37,977 bases of DNA from Kiritimatiellia bacterium. GTDB taxonomy: Bacteria; Verrucomicrobiota; Kiritimatiellia; RFP12; UBA1067. Where the stretch lies: positions 1-37,977 of the forward strand of contig JAQUEX010000008.1 in assembly GCA_028684935.1 (NCBI GenBank). The letters are read 5' to 3'. Below are positions 1 through 8,003 of the stretch, in pieces. Made by a program: the position numbers and the translations under genes. Below the pieces are notes generated by a model. That model was not told the DNA's origin and ran no database searches. It was given only the letters and a program-made list of their open reading frames with translations. Each line of letters begins with the position of its first letter. Position 1 is the first letter of the stretch.

Positions 1-153
1 GTCAAAACTGCGGCCGCAGCTTGCGCAGACGTGCGGCAGGATGCGCAGCGCTTTCTCGCGATAACCGTCTTGGCGCGCGACGATGTCGCGACGGAGTTCA
101 GCCTGCAGCAGGGCGCGGCGTTCAGGGTCGAGGGGTTTGGAGGGAGTCTTCAT
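1..153 (-). CDS. YajD-family HNH nuclease, N-terminal fragment (runs off left edge)
   Basis: This is the first 51 codons of a minus-strand gene that continues beyond position 1. The segment GYREKALRILPHVCASCGRSF closely resembles the start of the small E. coli YajD HNH protein, including the CxxC pair that begins its zinc-binding nuclease fold. The HNH histidines would lie outside the window. The ATG at 151-153 opens the frame, and the start reads MKTPSKPLDPERR, a short charged leader. No clear Shine-Dalgarno sequence precedes it. It shares direction with the cusA gene upstream, but 125 bp of repeat-like sequence separate them, so a common transcript is uncertain. The family call rests on one matched segment. 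Confidence 0.6.
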   Translation of the reverse strand, partial: MKTPSKPLDPERRALLQAELRRDIVARQDGYREKALRILPHVCASCGRSFD

Positions 154-164
154 TGATGGTAGGA

Positions 165-220
165 GTTGGACGCTAGGGTTTAGAGTTGAGATTAACTTGA
201 AACGTGTAACGTGGACGTGG
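165..220. repeat. Degenerate tandem array with 7-bp spacing
   Basis: The intergenic stretch between cusA and the yajD-like gene can be cut into 7-mers that vary around a common shape, clearest in the adjacent units AAACGTG and TAACGTG. It is one of several such arrays in the window. The call is weaker here than at 249-280 because only part of the stretch keeps the period. Confidence 0.4.
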
Positions 221-248
221 GCAATGGTCGCAGATAGGCCGCGAAATC

Positions 249-280
249 GCTCAACGTTGAACGATCAACTCTCAACGCTT
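249..280. repeat. Tandem 7-mer array at the end of cusA
   Basis: Four consecutive 7-mers (249-276) share the ending AAC: GCTCAAC, GTTGAAC, GATCAAC and TCTCAAC. The array abuts the stop codon of cusA at 279-281. The units also contain short inverted repeats, such as CAACGTTG, that could pair. No rho-independent terminator with a T-run is visible after cusA. Confidence 0.65.
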
Positions 281-3200
281 ATGGGGTGCGGCGAAGGCGG
301 CGCTCCATGCGCCAGCAGTAGAGCACGGGGGCGATGAAGAGTGTGATGACCTCGAAGGTCATGCCGCCGATGGAGGGAAGGGACATGGGTAGCATGATGT
401 CGGCGCCGCGGCCGGTGGACGTGAGGACCGGGAGCAGGGCGAGCACCGTCGTTGCGGTGGTCATGGCGCAGGCCTGAATGCGGCGCTGGCCCGCGAAGAC
501 CGTGGCGTCGCGGATGTCCGCGAGGGTCGAGGGCCGGACACGCGCGAAGCGCTGGTCCAGGTAGGTACACATGACCACGGCGTCATCCGAGGCGATGCCG
601 AAGAGGGCGAGGAAGCCGACCCAGATCGCGATGCTCATGTTGACGGGGCGCACGTGGAAGAGGTCGCGCATGCTGGTTCCGAAGAGTGAGAAGTCGAGAA
701 ACCAGGATTGCCCGTAAAGCCAGATGAAGAGCAGCCCGCCCGCCCAGCAGACGAAGATAGTGGTGAAGACCAGCGAGGTGGTGGCTACGGAGCGGAACTG
801 GAAGTAGATGAGCATGAAGATGACGAAGAGCGTCAGTGGCAGGATGACCGCAAGGGTTTTCTGCGCATGGATCTGGTTCTCGTAGCTGCCTGCGAAATGA
901 TACGACACGCCGGGCGGCAACCTTAGCTCACCGGAGGCGTGCTTGGCGTTGAGAAACTGCTGGCAGGCCTCGACCACGTCCACTTCGGCGAAGTCCAGTT
1001 TTTTGTCGAACAGCACATATCCGATCAGGAAGGCGTCTTCGCTCTTGACCGCCTCAGGTCCGCGGACATAGCGGATCTTCGCCAGCTGCGAGAGCGGGAT
1101 TTGCACGCCGTCCATACCGGCGACGAGCACGCGGGCCAGCGTGTCCGCCTGATCGCGCAGCTCGCGCGGGTAACGCACGCGGACCGGGAAGCGCTGGCGG
1201 CCCTCGACGGTGGTGGTGAGCCTCACCCCGCCGATGGCGGTTTCGATGACGGCCTGCACCTCTTCGATCTGAAGCCCGTAGCGCGCGATGGCCTCGCGGT
1301 CAATCTCGATCTCCAGATACGGCTTGCCGACGATGCGGTCGGCGATTACGGCGGAAGGCTCCACGCCGGGGACCTCTTTCAGAAAGCGCTCGATCTCGAA
1401 GCCGGCGCGCTCGACGCTCTCCAGGTCAGGCCCTTTGACTTTGACGCCCATGGGCGCGCGCATGCCGCTTTGCAGCATGACGATGCGCGCGGCGATGGGC
1501 TGCAGCTTGGGTGCGTCGGTCACGCCCGGCATGCGTGCGGCAGCCACAATCTCGCGCCAAATGTCGTCGGGCGTGCGGATTGTGTCGCGCCACTGGCGGA
1601 AGGGCTTGCCCTGCGGATCGGGGATGAGTTCGCCGCTCTCTCGGATGAAGAGGCCTGTTTTCTTGTCCGTGCGGAAGAGCAGCATCTTTCCGTTTGCGTC
1701 TGTGATGTATTCGGTTTTGTAAGCGATGACCGTCTCGATCATGTTGATCGGCGCGGGGTCGATCGCGGTGTCGGCGCGTCCGATCTTGCCGACCACCGAT
1801 TCCACTTCAGGAATGGCGCGGATGGTCGTGTCCTGCTTCTGAACCACGTCGAGAGCCTCGCCGATTGACGCGTGCGGCATGGTCGTGGGCATGTAGAGGA
1901 AGGAGCCCTCGTCGAGCGGCGGCATGAACTCCTTGCCGAGTCCGGGAAACGTGTGGGCCAGCGCGGACCAGGCGCCCGTCTGTCGGACGGACTCCGGACG
2001 GAGGCCGATCCTCTGGGCTGCGCGCGGGATAAAACCGAACAGGGTGTCGAAGCCCAACCACCCGGTGTAGCCGGTCAGGATGATGATGACGGGCATGATG
2101 AGGAAGGCGAGCTTGTGAGCCAGAAAGGCGTGAAGCAGGCGGGGATACAAGAGCACCAGCAGGCGGTAGACGGCCAGCAGGCCGCCGACCAGCAGGGTGA
2201 CGAACGCCAGGTTGCGCGCCAGTCCGGCCTGCGGCCCCAGCGGGAGCCAGTGCCGGGTCAGCAGCACGCCTACGGCCGCCACGGTCAGCGCGTTGGCCAG
2301 CCAAGGCGTCAGCCGGCGGATGCGGTCGGGCAGGCATCCCCGGATCAGCAGGTAGGCGCCGATGACCATCAGCAGGGTTGCGGCCAGCCACAGATGCCAC
2401 CTGAGCCCGAGCGCCAGCCCCGCCAGAAGCAGGACGATGCTGCGGAATCGGCTTGCGGCCGGCGAGGGCTTCTTGCCTGAGAAGAGGATGTGGGCCGCGG
2501 CGGGCAGGACCGTCAGCGCCACGATCACAGAGCCGATCAGGCAGAAGGTTTTTGTGAAGGCGAGCGGCTTGAACAGCTTGCCTTCAGGGCCGGTCATCGC
2601 GAAAACGGGGAGGAAGCCGATAACGGTGGTGGCAATGGCGGTGAGCACCGCGCCGCCGACTTCGCTGGAGGCCCGGTAAATCACCTCGAGCCGGTTGTCG
2701 TCGGGCTCGGCCTCCTCGAGATGCTGGAGGATATTCTGGCACAGGATGATGCCCATGTCGACGATGGTGCCGATGGCGATGGCGATGCCCGACAGGGAGA
2801 CGATGTTGGCCTCCACGCCGAACAGCTTCATGAAGATGAAGGCGATCAGAACCGCGAGCGGCATGACGGCGCTGATGAGCAGCGAGACGCCCATCTGGGC
2901 GGCCATGACGATGACCACGATGGTGGTGACCAGCACCTGCTCATACAGGGCGGCGTTCAGCGTGCCGAGCGTCTCATAAATCAGGCCGCTGCGGTCGTAG
3001 AAGGGCACAAGGGTGATCCGGCTGGTGGTGAGCCCCGGCGGCCACCGCGTCCGTGGCGCGGTGTCGAGCCAGCGGAGCCACGCCTCCTGGTTGAGCGCGC
3101 CGCCGGTGAACGCCGCAAAACCGTGCGCCTGCGCGAAGGTTTCGAGCTCTGCCTGACTGGTCCGCGTGTAATCCACAACCGCCTTGCGGGGCAGGGTGGG

Positions 3201-4232
3201 GGCGATCTCGGCGATCTTCGCTTGCACGTTCTTGATGGCCGCGAGCGGGTTAAAGCCGTGGCGGACGACGACGACACCGCCGACGGCTTCGGCACCCTCT
3301 TTGTCAAGCGCGCCCTCGCGCAGGGCGGGCCCGAGCGAGACGTGCGCCACCGTGCGCACATAGACCGGCACGTTGTCACGCGTTTTAACGACCGTGTTCT
3401 CGATGTCGCCGATGTTTCGGAGAAAGCCTTTGGCGCGGATGAGGTACTCCACGCGGTTGAGTTCGATCTGCCGGGCGCCGACGTCCATGTTGGACATGCG
3501 CACGGCGCGGAAAACGTCGTTCAGCGTCACGCCGTAGGCGCGCATCGCGTCGGGGTCGGCATCGATCTGGTACTCCTGCACGAAGCCGCCCACGGAGGCG
3601 ACCTCGGTGACCCCGGCGGCGGCCTGGAGGTTGTAGCGGACCGTCCAGTCCTGCAGCGTGCGCAGCTCGCGCAGGTCCCAGCCGCCGGTCGGACGCCCGT
3701 CCGGATCGCGGCCTTCCAGCGTGTACCAGAAGATCTGGCCGAGCGCCGTGGCATAGGGCCCCAGCGCGGGTTTGACGCCTTCGGGAAGGATGCCGGAGGG
3801 CAAGCCGTTCAGGCGTGCGATGATGCGGTTTTGCGCCGCTTCGAACGCGACGTTCTCCTCGAAGATCACGTAGATCATGGAGAACCCGAACATGGAGTTG
3901 CTGCGGACGGTTTTGACGCCCGGCACGCCGAGCAGGGAGACGGTCAGCGGGTAAGTCACCTGGTCGTCCACGTCTTTCGGCGAGCGACCCATCCACTCGG
4001 TGAACACGATCTGCTGGTTTTCGCCGATATCGGGAATCGCATCCACCGCGACCGGATTGCGGGGCACGCCGCCGAGCTTCCAGTCGAACGGAGCGACCAG
4101 AAAGCCCCAGGCGATAACAAAAAGCACCAGCAGGGCCACCACCAGCTTCTGCTCGAGGCAGAAGCGGATCATCCGGTCAACGAGTGTCGCGGGCGGCGGG
4201 GGAAGCGCCGTGTTCTCAAGCGGTTCATTCAT
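279..4232 (-). CDS. cusA: Heavy-metal efflux RND pump, CusA-like (Cu/Ag type)
   Basis: This is the inner-membrane, proton-driven pump of a tripartite Cu(I)/Ag(I) exporter. The protein is 1317 aa, against about 1040 for E. coli CusA. The three methionines that bind metal in E. coli CusA (M573, M623, M672) align with M781 (in FLYMPTTMP), M831 (in APINMIET) and M919 (in IVMLQSGM). The membrane aspartate in the segment IAIAIGTIVDMG is kept. The extra length comes from inserts: about 40 residues between the second and third methionines, a segment before the second membrane bundle with additional hydrophobic stretches, and a periplasmic insert near residue 380. The start at 4232 is preceded by GGGAGG. 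An upstream in-frame ATG at 4340 would lie inside cusB. The gene overlaps the cusB stop by 8 bp, so the two are probably translationally coupled. Confidence 0.88.
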   Translation of the reverse strand: MNEPLENTALPPPPATLVDRMIRFCLEQKLVVALLVLFVIAWGFLVAPFDWKLGGVPRNPVAVDAIPDIGENQQIVFTEWMGRSPKDVDDQVTYPLTVSLLGVPGVKTVRSNSMFGFSMIYVIFEENVAFEAAQNRIIARLNGLPSGILPEGVKPALGPYATALGQIFWYTLEGRDPDGRPTGGWDLRELRTLQDWTVRYNLQAAAGVTEVASVGGFVQEYQIDADPDAMRAYGVTLNDVFRAVRMSNMDVGARQIELNRVEYLIRAKGFLRNIGDIENTVVKTRDNVPVYVRTVAHVSLGPALREGALDKEGAEAVGGVVVVRHGFNPLAAIKNVQAKIAEIAPTLPRKAVVDYTRTSQAELETFAQAHGFAAFTGGALNQEAWLRWLDTAPRTRWPPGLTTSRITLVPFYDRSGLIYETLGTLNAALYEQVLVTTIVVIVMAAQMGVSLLISAVMPLAVLIAFIFMKLFGVEANIVSLSGIAIAIGTIVDMGIILCQNILQHLEEAEPDDNRLEVIYRASSEVGGAVLTAIATTVIGFLPVFAMTGPEGKLFKPLAFTKTFCLIGSVIVALTVLPAAAHILFSGKKPSPAASRFRSIVLLLAGLALGLRWHLWLAATLLMVIGAYLLIRGCLPDRIRRLTPWLANALTVAAVGVLLTRHWLPLGPQAGLARNLAFVTLLVGGLLAVYRLLVLLYPRLLHAFLAHKLAFLIMPVIIILTGYTGWLGFDTLFGFIPRAAQRIGLRPESVRQTGAWSALAHTFPGLGKEFMPPLDEGSFLYMPTTMPHASIGEALDVVQKQDTTIRAIPEVESVVGKIGRADTAIDPAPINMIETVIAYKTEYITDANGKMLLFRTDKKTGLFIRESGELIPDPQGKPFRQWRDTIRTPDDIWREIVAAARMPGVTDAPKLQPIAARIVMLQSGMRAPMGVKVKGPDLESVERAGFEIERFLKEVPGVEPSAVIADRIVGKPYLEIEIDREAIARYGLQIEEVQAVIETAIGGVRLTTTVEGRQRFPVRVRYPRELRDQADTLARVLVAGMDGVQIPLSQLAKIRYVRGPEAVKSEDAFLIGYVLFDKKLDFAEVDVVEACQQFLNAKHASGELRLPPGVSYHFAGSYENQIHAQKTLAVILPLTLFVIFMLIYFQFRSVATTSLVFTTIFVCWAGGLLFIWLYGQSWFLDFSLFGTSMRDLFHVRPVNMSIAIWVGFLALFGIASDDAVVMCTYLDQRFARVRPSTLADIRDATVFAGQRRIQACAMTTATTVLALLPVLTSTGRGADIMLPMSLPSIGGMTFEVITLFIAPVLYCWRMERRLRRTP

Positions 4233-6183
4233 GGACTGGACCTCCCTGTGCGGATGGGGCCTTGGCCGGGGAGATCGTGGAGACGACTTCACCGCAGCCC
4301 AGCATGGACGCGCCGAAATAGGGGTTGCGCACGGTGTCATCCGCCTGCAGCCACGTGGCGCCGCGATTCTCGAACGCCATGGGGCAGCGGATCTCGTACA
4401 AAGCCTTGGCGTGCGGGGGGCCGAAGGTCCGCGCGAGTCGGGCCAGCTCCGGTGCCAGCGCGGCGAAGGCTGCGCGCAAGGGCGAGATGTCGTGTGCGGC
4501 GGTCAGCGCCTCGAGAGCGGGCGCCAGGGCTTTGTGAGCCTCCATCCAGCGCCGGTGGGCGTCGCCTTCAAGCAGGGCCATGTCCACGGCCGCAAGGGCT
4601 TGGACGGTGCCTGACGCGGCCGAGCGTGCGCCCGCGAGGTCGTCCTTTGCCAGCGAGGCGGACACGGTCAGGGCTTGGTCGAGCAAACGGTCGAGCTGTT
4701 GCCGGAAGGGCTGGGGTATCGGCGTGGTTGAAAGGACGGCGTGCGGCGACGCTGCCTCCCCGGAGGATGGCGCGGAAGGCTTGTCAGGCGAGGGGCTCAT
4801 CATGCTGGGCTTGCCCTGGATCTGCAGGGAGCTGTCAATTTTGAAGGCGCCGTTGGCCACAACCCGTTCGCCCTCGCGCAGGCCGTCGCGCACCAGGAAG
4901 AAGTCGCCCGCACGCGGTCCGAGGGTGATGTCCCTGCCTTCGTAAACGCTCTCCTGCCCGGGCACGGACACGTAAACCACGGCGCGCTTGCCGGTGAGAA
5001 GCGGCGCTGATACGGGGATAACCAGAGGCAGCGAGGCGGCCCTTTCCGGATTTGCGTAGCCGAGGTCTTCCGCCCGCACGAGCGGCATGCCGCACACGTC
5101 GCAGAAGCCCGGAGCGTCTTTGACGATTTCCGGGTGCATCGGGCTGATCCACTTGCCCCGCAAGTCGCTGCTCACGGCTGTGCCGTCGCCCGACACTTCA
5201 GCGCTGACGGTGGCGCGGATGAACATGCCCGGCTTCAGTCGTCCGTCCGCGTTCTGGACGTTGACGCGCACGCTCACGGTTCGCGTGACGGGATCGAGCA
5301 GCGGGGCGATGAACGCAATGGTGCCGGTGAAGGTCTGGCCCGGGTACGCCTCGGCTTGGAAGGACACCTTCTGCGCGTACCGCAGCCAGGCGAGGTCGGA
5401 CTCATAGGCGTTCAGGCGGACCCACAGGCGGGTCATGTCTGCGAGCGTGAACAGCCGCGTGCCGGTTTCTGCGTAAAGGCCTTCTCGCGCCTCCATCTCG
5501 ACCACGATGCCGCCGATGGGCGAATAGAACGTGAGGTGGTCATGCACCTGTCCGTTGCGCTCGATCGCTTCGATCTGCTCACGGGGAAGCCCCCACAGGC
5601 GCAGCCGCTCGCGGATGGCGTCGAGACGCGCGGCGTTGCCGGGAAGGTTGCCCGCTTTCATGGCGAGCAGCAGCTCCTGCTGGGCCGAGACCAGCGAGGG
5701 GCTGTAGAGATCCGCCAGATGCTCGCCGGATTTGACGGGCGTGCCGACGTAATTGGCGTACAGGCGGTCGATCCGTCCCGGTACGCGGGCGGTGACATAG
5801 GCGAGGCGCGTCTCGTCGAAATCGACTTTGCCGGTCATGCGGATTTCGACCGAAACTACCCGCCGTTCGACCTGTGCGGTTTCGATCTCCGCCAGACGCG
5901 AGGCGGCGGGAGTGAGCGTGAGCTGGCGCGGGGCCACCTCTTCAGCGGAGGAGGAGGCCGCAAGGATCAGGTCCATGCCGCAGAGCGGGCACTTGCCTGG
6001 CTTGGGCTGGCGGATTTGCGGATGCATGGAGCAGGTCCACACCTGGTCTTCTGCCGCCACGCGCTCCGCGTTGTGATCATGCGTGTCCAACCCTGTCGGC
6101 GCACGACCCGAGCAGCCGCGTCCAACAAGGAAGCCCGCGAGCAAGGCAGCGGTGATCATCAGAATCAAGATCCATTTTTTCAT
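4225..6183 (-). CDS. cusB: Periplasmic adaptor, CusB-like, with two heavy-metal-binding domains and a DUF3347 tail
   Basis: This is the membrane-fusion protein that links the CusA-like pump to the outer-membrane channel. Its 652 aa hold an N-terminal membrane anchor (about residues 5-22), a first heavy-metal-binding motif (WTCSMHPQI then CPLCGMDL, about residues 49-72), a barrel-sandwich/beta-barrel adaptor core (about 90-320), a second motif (WISPMHPEI then CDVCGMPL, about 344-367) and a C-terminal DUF3347-like domain (about 490-640) with CPMAFENRGATW and NPYFGASMLGCG. The duplicated MHP...CGM motif and the DUF3347 tail suggest that the adaptor itself collects Cu(I). The gene starts 12 bp after the outer-membrane factor gene, with GGGGA upstream. 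Confidence 0.9.
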   Translation of the reverse strand: MKKWILILMITAALLAGFLVGRGCSGRAPTGLDTHDHNAERVAAEDQVWTCSMHPQIRQPKPGKCPLCGMDLILAASSSAEEVAPRQLTLTPAASRLAEIETAQVERRVVSVEIRMTGKVDFDETRLAYVTARVPGRIDRLYANYVGTPVKSGEHLADLYSPSLVSAQQELLLAMKAGNLPGNAARLDAIRERLRLWGLPREQIEAIERNGQVHDHLTFYSPIGGIVVEMEAREGLYAETGTRLFTLADMTRLWVRLNAYESDLAWLRYAQKVSFQAEAYPGQTFTGTIAFIAPLLDPVTRTVSVRVNVQNADGRLKPGMFIRATVSAEVSGDGTAVSSDLRGKWISPMHPEIVKDAPGFCDVCGMPLVRAEDLGYANPERAASLPLVIPVSAPLLTGKRAVVYVSVPGQESVYEGRDITLGPRAGDFFLVRDGLREGERVVANGAFKIDSSLQIQGKPSMMSPSPDKPSAPSSGEAASPHAVLSTTPIPQPFRQQLDRLLDQALTVSASLAKDDLAGARSAASGTVQALAAVDMALLEGDAHRRWMEAHKALAPALEALTAAHDISPLRAAFAALAPELARLARTFGPPHAKALYEIRCPMAFENRGATWLQADDTVRNPYFGASMLGCGEVVSTISPAKAPSAQGGPVHE

Positions 6184-6195
6184 GCTTGTTCCCCA

Positions 6196-7470
6196 TCATT
6201 TGTCTGCTGCTGCAGGCAGCGTTCCGACGGCCCGCTCGAGGCGGGCGGCTTGCATGCCCAGCTCGGCTTCGGTGCGCACGGCCATCAGCTTCGTTTCAAG
6301 GAGAAACCGCTCGCTTTCCAACAGATCCATGAAGTCCGCTTTGCCCGTGCGGTAGGCCGCCTCATGGGCGTTGAGCCGCGCCTCCGCTTGGGGGGTCAGT
6401 TCGCGGCGGATCAGCGCCAGCATGCGGCGCGAGGAGTCGAGACGGAAGCTGGCGTCCTGCACGTCGAACGCGTTCTGACGCTTGGCGGACTCGCGCGCGG
6501 CCTCACTGGAGTGCAGCATCTTCTCCGCTTCCCGGACAGCAGCCCTGTTCTTCTCGAACCAGATTGGCAGGTCGACGCTGACCGTGAACATCATCATGTT
6601 GTCGTTCTCTCGGAGATCGCGATACTCGAGGCCGAGCCGGTAGTCCGGAGCGGACTCTTTGGCCATCAGCCGCCGTTCGAGTTCGACGCGCTCGACCTGC
6701 GACTGAGCGGCGCGCACCTCAGGACTATCTGCCGCCGCCTGCTCGAAAAGTGTCGCGGCTTCATCTGAGGCGACAGGCTCGGGCGGCTTTTCCAAGGCCG
6801 ATATGGGAGCGTCAGCCCGGCGGTTGAGGAGCGTGTTGAGACGGGCCTTGAGGGTCGCTTCACGGGCCAGCCGCTCTAAGAGGTTCTGGCTGAGCAGGGT
6901 GACTTCTGTTTGGGCCTGGATCAGGTCGGTTTGCTCGCGGGTGCCGGTCGAATACAGGGTTTGTGCGGTCTCGGCGAGGCGCTGAAGCACGAGGGCCTCG
7001 GCGCGCGTGATGGCGATAACCTGCTGTTCGGCATAGAGGTTGTAGTATCCCTCCTTGACCCACATGACGAGATCTCGCGACAGGGCGTCCAACTCATGCC
7101 GCAGGGCTTCGGCGTCTTTGGCGGCGATCTGTTCCCTGAGCTTGCGTTTGCCGAACCAGGGGAAAGCCTGCTGGAGCATCACCCGCTTTTCGCTGGTGTC
7201 GGGCCAATCGCCGCCTTCGGCCAGGTCCATTCCGCTATAGGAGAGCATCGGGTTGGGAAGCGCGCCCGCCTGGGCGAGACGTTCCTGCATGGCCTCCCAT
7301 TTGGCGCGAAGGCTTTTGAGCTGCTCGTTTTCACGCAGGGCGGTTTCGGTTGCGACCGCCAGCGTAAGGTTTGTTACGGGCAAGAATCCTGAGTCGACAA
7401 CCGTGGCGGAAGTCGTTGCAGAGAATGTTGCCGCTAGAATCCAGGCGAACATAGGTCGTACACCTTTCAT
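6196..7470 (-). CDS. TolC/CusC-like outer-membrane efflux protein
   Basis: This is the outer-membrane channel of the copper/silver efflux system. It is 424 aa from the chosen start, with a signal peptide (MFAWILAATFSATTSA) and two long alpha-helical repeats rich in Glu, Ala, Arg and Leu, which are typical of the outer-membrane efflux protein family. The segment MLQQAFPWFGKRKLR matches the start of the first repeat in CusC-type channels. The ATG at 7470 places the signal peptide near the N-terminus. An in-frame ATG at 7497 would add nine charged residues in front. Neither start has a good Shine-Dalgarno sequence, and a perfect inverted repeat lies just upstream (7480-7500). Confidence 0.85.
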   Translation of the reverse strand: MKGVRPMFAWILAATFSATTSATVVDSGFLPVTNLTLAVATETALRENEQLKSLRAKWEAMQERLAQAGALPNPMLSYSGMDLAEGGDWPDTSEKRVMLQQAFPWFGKRKLREQIAAKDAEALRHELDALSRDLVMWVKEGYYNLYAEQQVIAITRAEALVLQRLAETAQTLYSTGTREQTDLIQAQTEVTLLSQNLLERLAREATLKARLNTLLNRRADAPISALEKPPEPVASDEAATLFEQAAADSPEVRAAQSQVERVELERRLMAKESAPDYRLGLEYRDLRENDNMMMFTVSVDLPIWFEKNRAAVREAEKMLHSSEAARESAKRQNAFDVQDASFRLDSSRRMLALIRRELTPQAEARLNAHEAAYRTGKADFMDLLESERFLLETKLMAVRTEAELGMQAARLERAVGTLPAAADK

Positions 7471-7479
7471 GGCAGAGAG

Positions 7480-7500
7480 TTTGTGGCCGCGGGCCACAAA
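7480..7500 (-). other. Perfect 9-bp hairpin just upstream of the outer-membrane factor start
   Basis: TTTGTGGCC and GGCCACAAA are exact inverted repeats with a 3-nt loop, ending 9 nt before the ATG at 7470. No T-run follows, so it does not look like a terminator. It could control ribosome access or mRNA stability within the operon. Confidence 0.55.
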
Positions 7501-7535
7501 GTCAGTCCGGTCTTCAACTTTACTTCGAAGCTGAA

Positions 7536-7586
7536 GCCCCTCCCGCCAAGCTTACTCCTCTGTACCGGAACACCTTTGGGAGGGGC
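7536..7586 (-). other. Long-loop inverted repeat in the YHS/outer-membrane factor gap
   Basis: GCCCCTCCC (7536-7544) and GGGAGGGGC (7578-7586) are exact 9-bp arms with a 33-nt loop. Together with the hairpin at 7480-7500, they make this 137-bp gap the most structured part of the copper operon. Possible roles are partial termination, giving more of the first gene product, or RNA processing. Confidence 0.4.
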
Positions 7587-7607
7587 GGATTCGGGCGGGT
7601 CTTATTC

Positions 7608-7913
7608 TTACTCTTTCTTCGCTGCTGCGGCCGGCGCTTTTTCGAGCGAGACGCCATCTTTTTCGAGTTTGGCGATGTATTTAGCCGGGTCTTTCTTAAA
7701 TGCGGAAATACAGCCGCCGCAGCAGAAATAGACCCGCTTACCCTCAGCGTCGGCATACAGGTTGGTGTTGACTGCGCCGCCCATCACCGGGCAGAGCGCT
7801 TGTCTTTTCGGAGCGGATTTCACTTGGGCAGGAGCCTCCACCTTATTAACCTCAGCGCAAGCCAAGCCAAGTGTGAGCGCCAAAGCGAGCGTGATGCCTA
7901 TTCTCGTGTTCAC
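7608..7913 (-). CDS. Small exported YHS-type metal-binding protein
   Basis: This is probably a periplasmic Cu/Ag-binding accessory protein, encoded first in the efflux operon. It is 101 aa, with a hydrophobic signal peptide (about residues 4-19), then a YHS/TRASH-like motif: CPVMGG at residue 41, and YFCCGGC with cysteines at 64, 65 and 68, followed by FKKDPAKYI. The tail is rich in Ala and Lys. The GTG start at 7913 is chosen because AGGAGG sits 5 nt upstream. The longer reading from 7979 would put charged residues before the signal peptide and include the promoter. Binding of metal is inferred from the cysteines and the neighbours. Confidence 0.8.
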   Translation of the reverse strand: MNTRIGITLALALTLGLACAEVNKVEAPAQVKSAPKRQALCPVMGGAVNTNLYADAEGKRVYFCCGGCISAFKKDPAKYIAKLEKDGVSLEKAPAAAAKKE

Positions 7914-7952
7914 GCGAACCTCCTGATTTTTAAGTTCATCTTGATTGTTGAG

Positions 7953-7979
7953 TTTATAGTGTATGGAGGGGCAAGTCAA
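7953..7979 (-). promoter_or_regulatory. Predicted promoter of the copper efflux operon
   Basis: On the minus strand TTGACT (7979-7974) is followed after 15 bp by TATAAA (7958-7953), leaving a leader of about 35 nt before the GTG at 7913. The short spacer is unlike the 19-20 bp spacer of CueR/MerR-activated promoters, so a MerR-type regulator is not supported. Confidence 0.5.
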
Positions 7980-8003
7980 ACGTTTTAACGTTTAACGTAA
8001 AGG
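7979..8003. repeat. Short GTTTAAC tandem array overlapping the stop of the FAD oxidoreductase gene
   Basis: The stretch repeats a GTTT(T)AAC unit about two to three times, with spacings of 7-8 bp, and contains the TAA stop of the upstream minus-strand gene (7992-7994). It also lies directly against the -35 box of the copper operon promoter. It resembles the array at 249-280 in unit shape. Confidence 0.45.

Noticed and set aside
2490-4844. 784-codon open frame on the plus strand
   Set aside because: It lies wholly opposite cusA and cusB, is rich in Gly, Asp, His and Arg as expected for an antisense frame of a GC-rich gene, and has no domain.
7953-7979. CueR/MerR-type metal-responsive promoter
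   Set aside because: The spacer is 15 bp rather than 19-20 bp, no dyad lies within it, and no merR-like gene is nearby.
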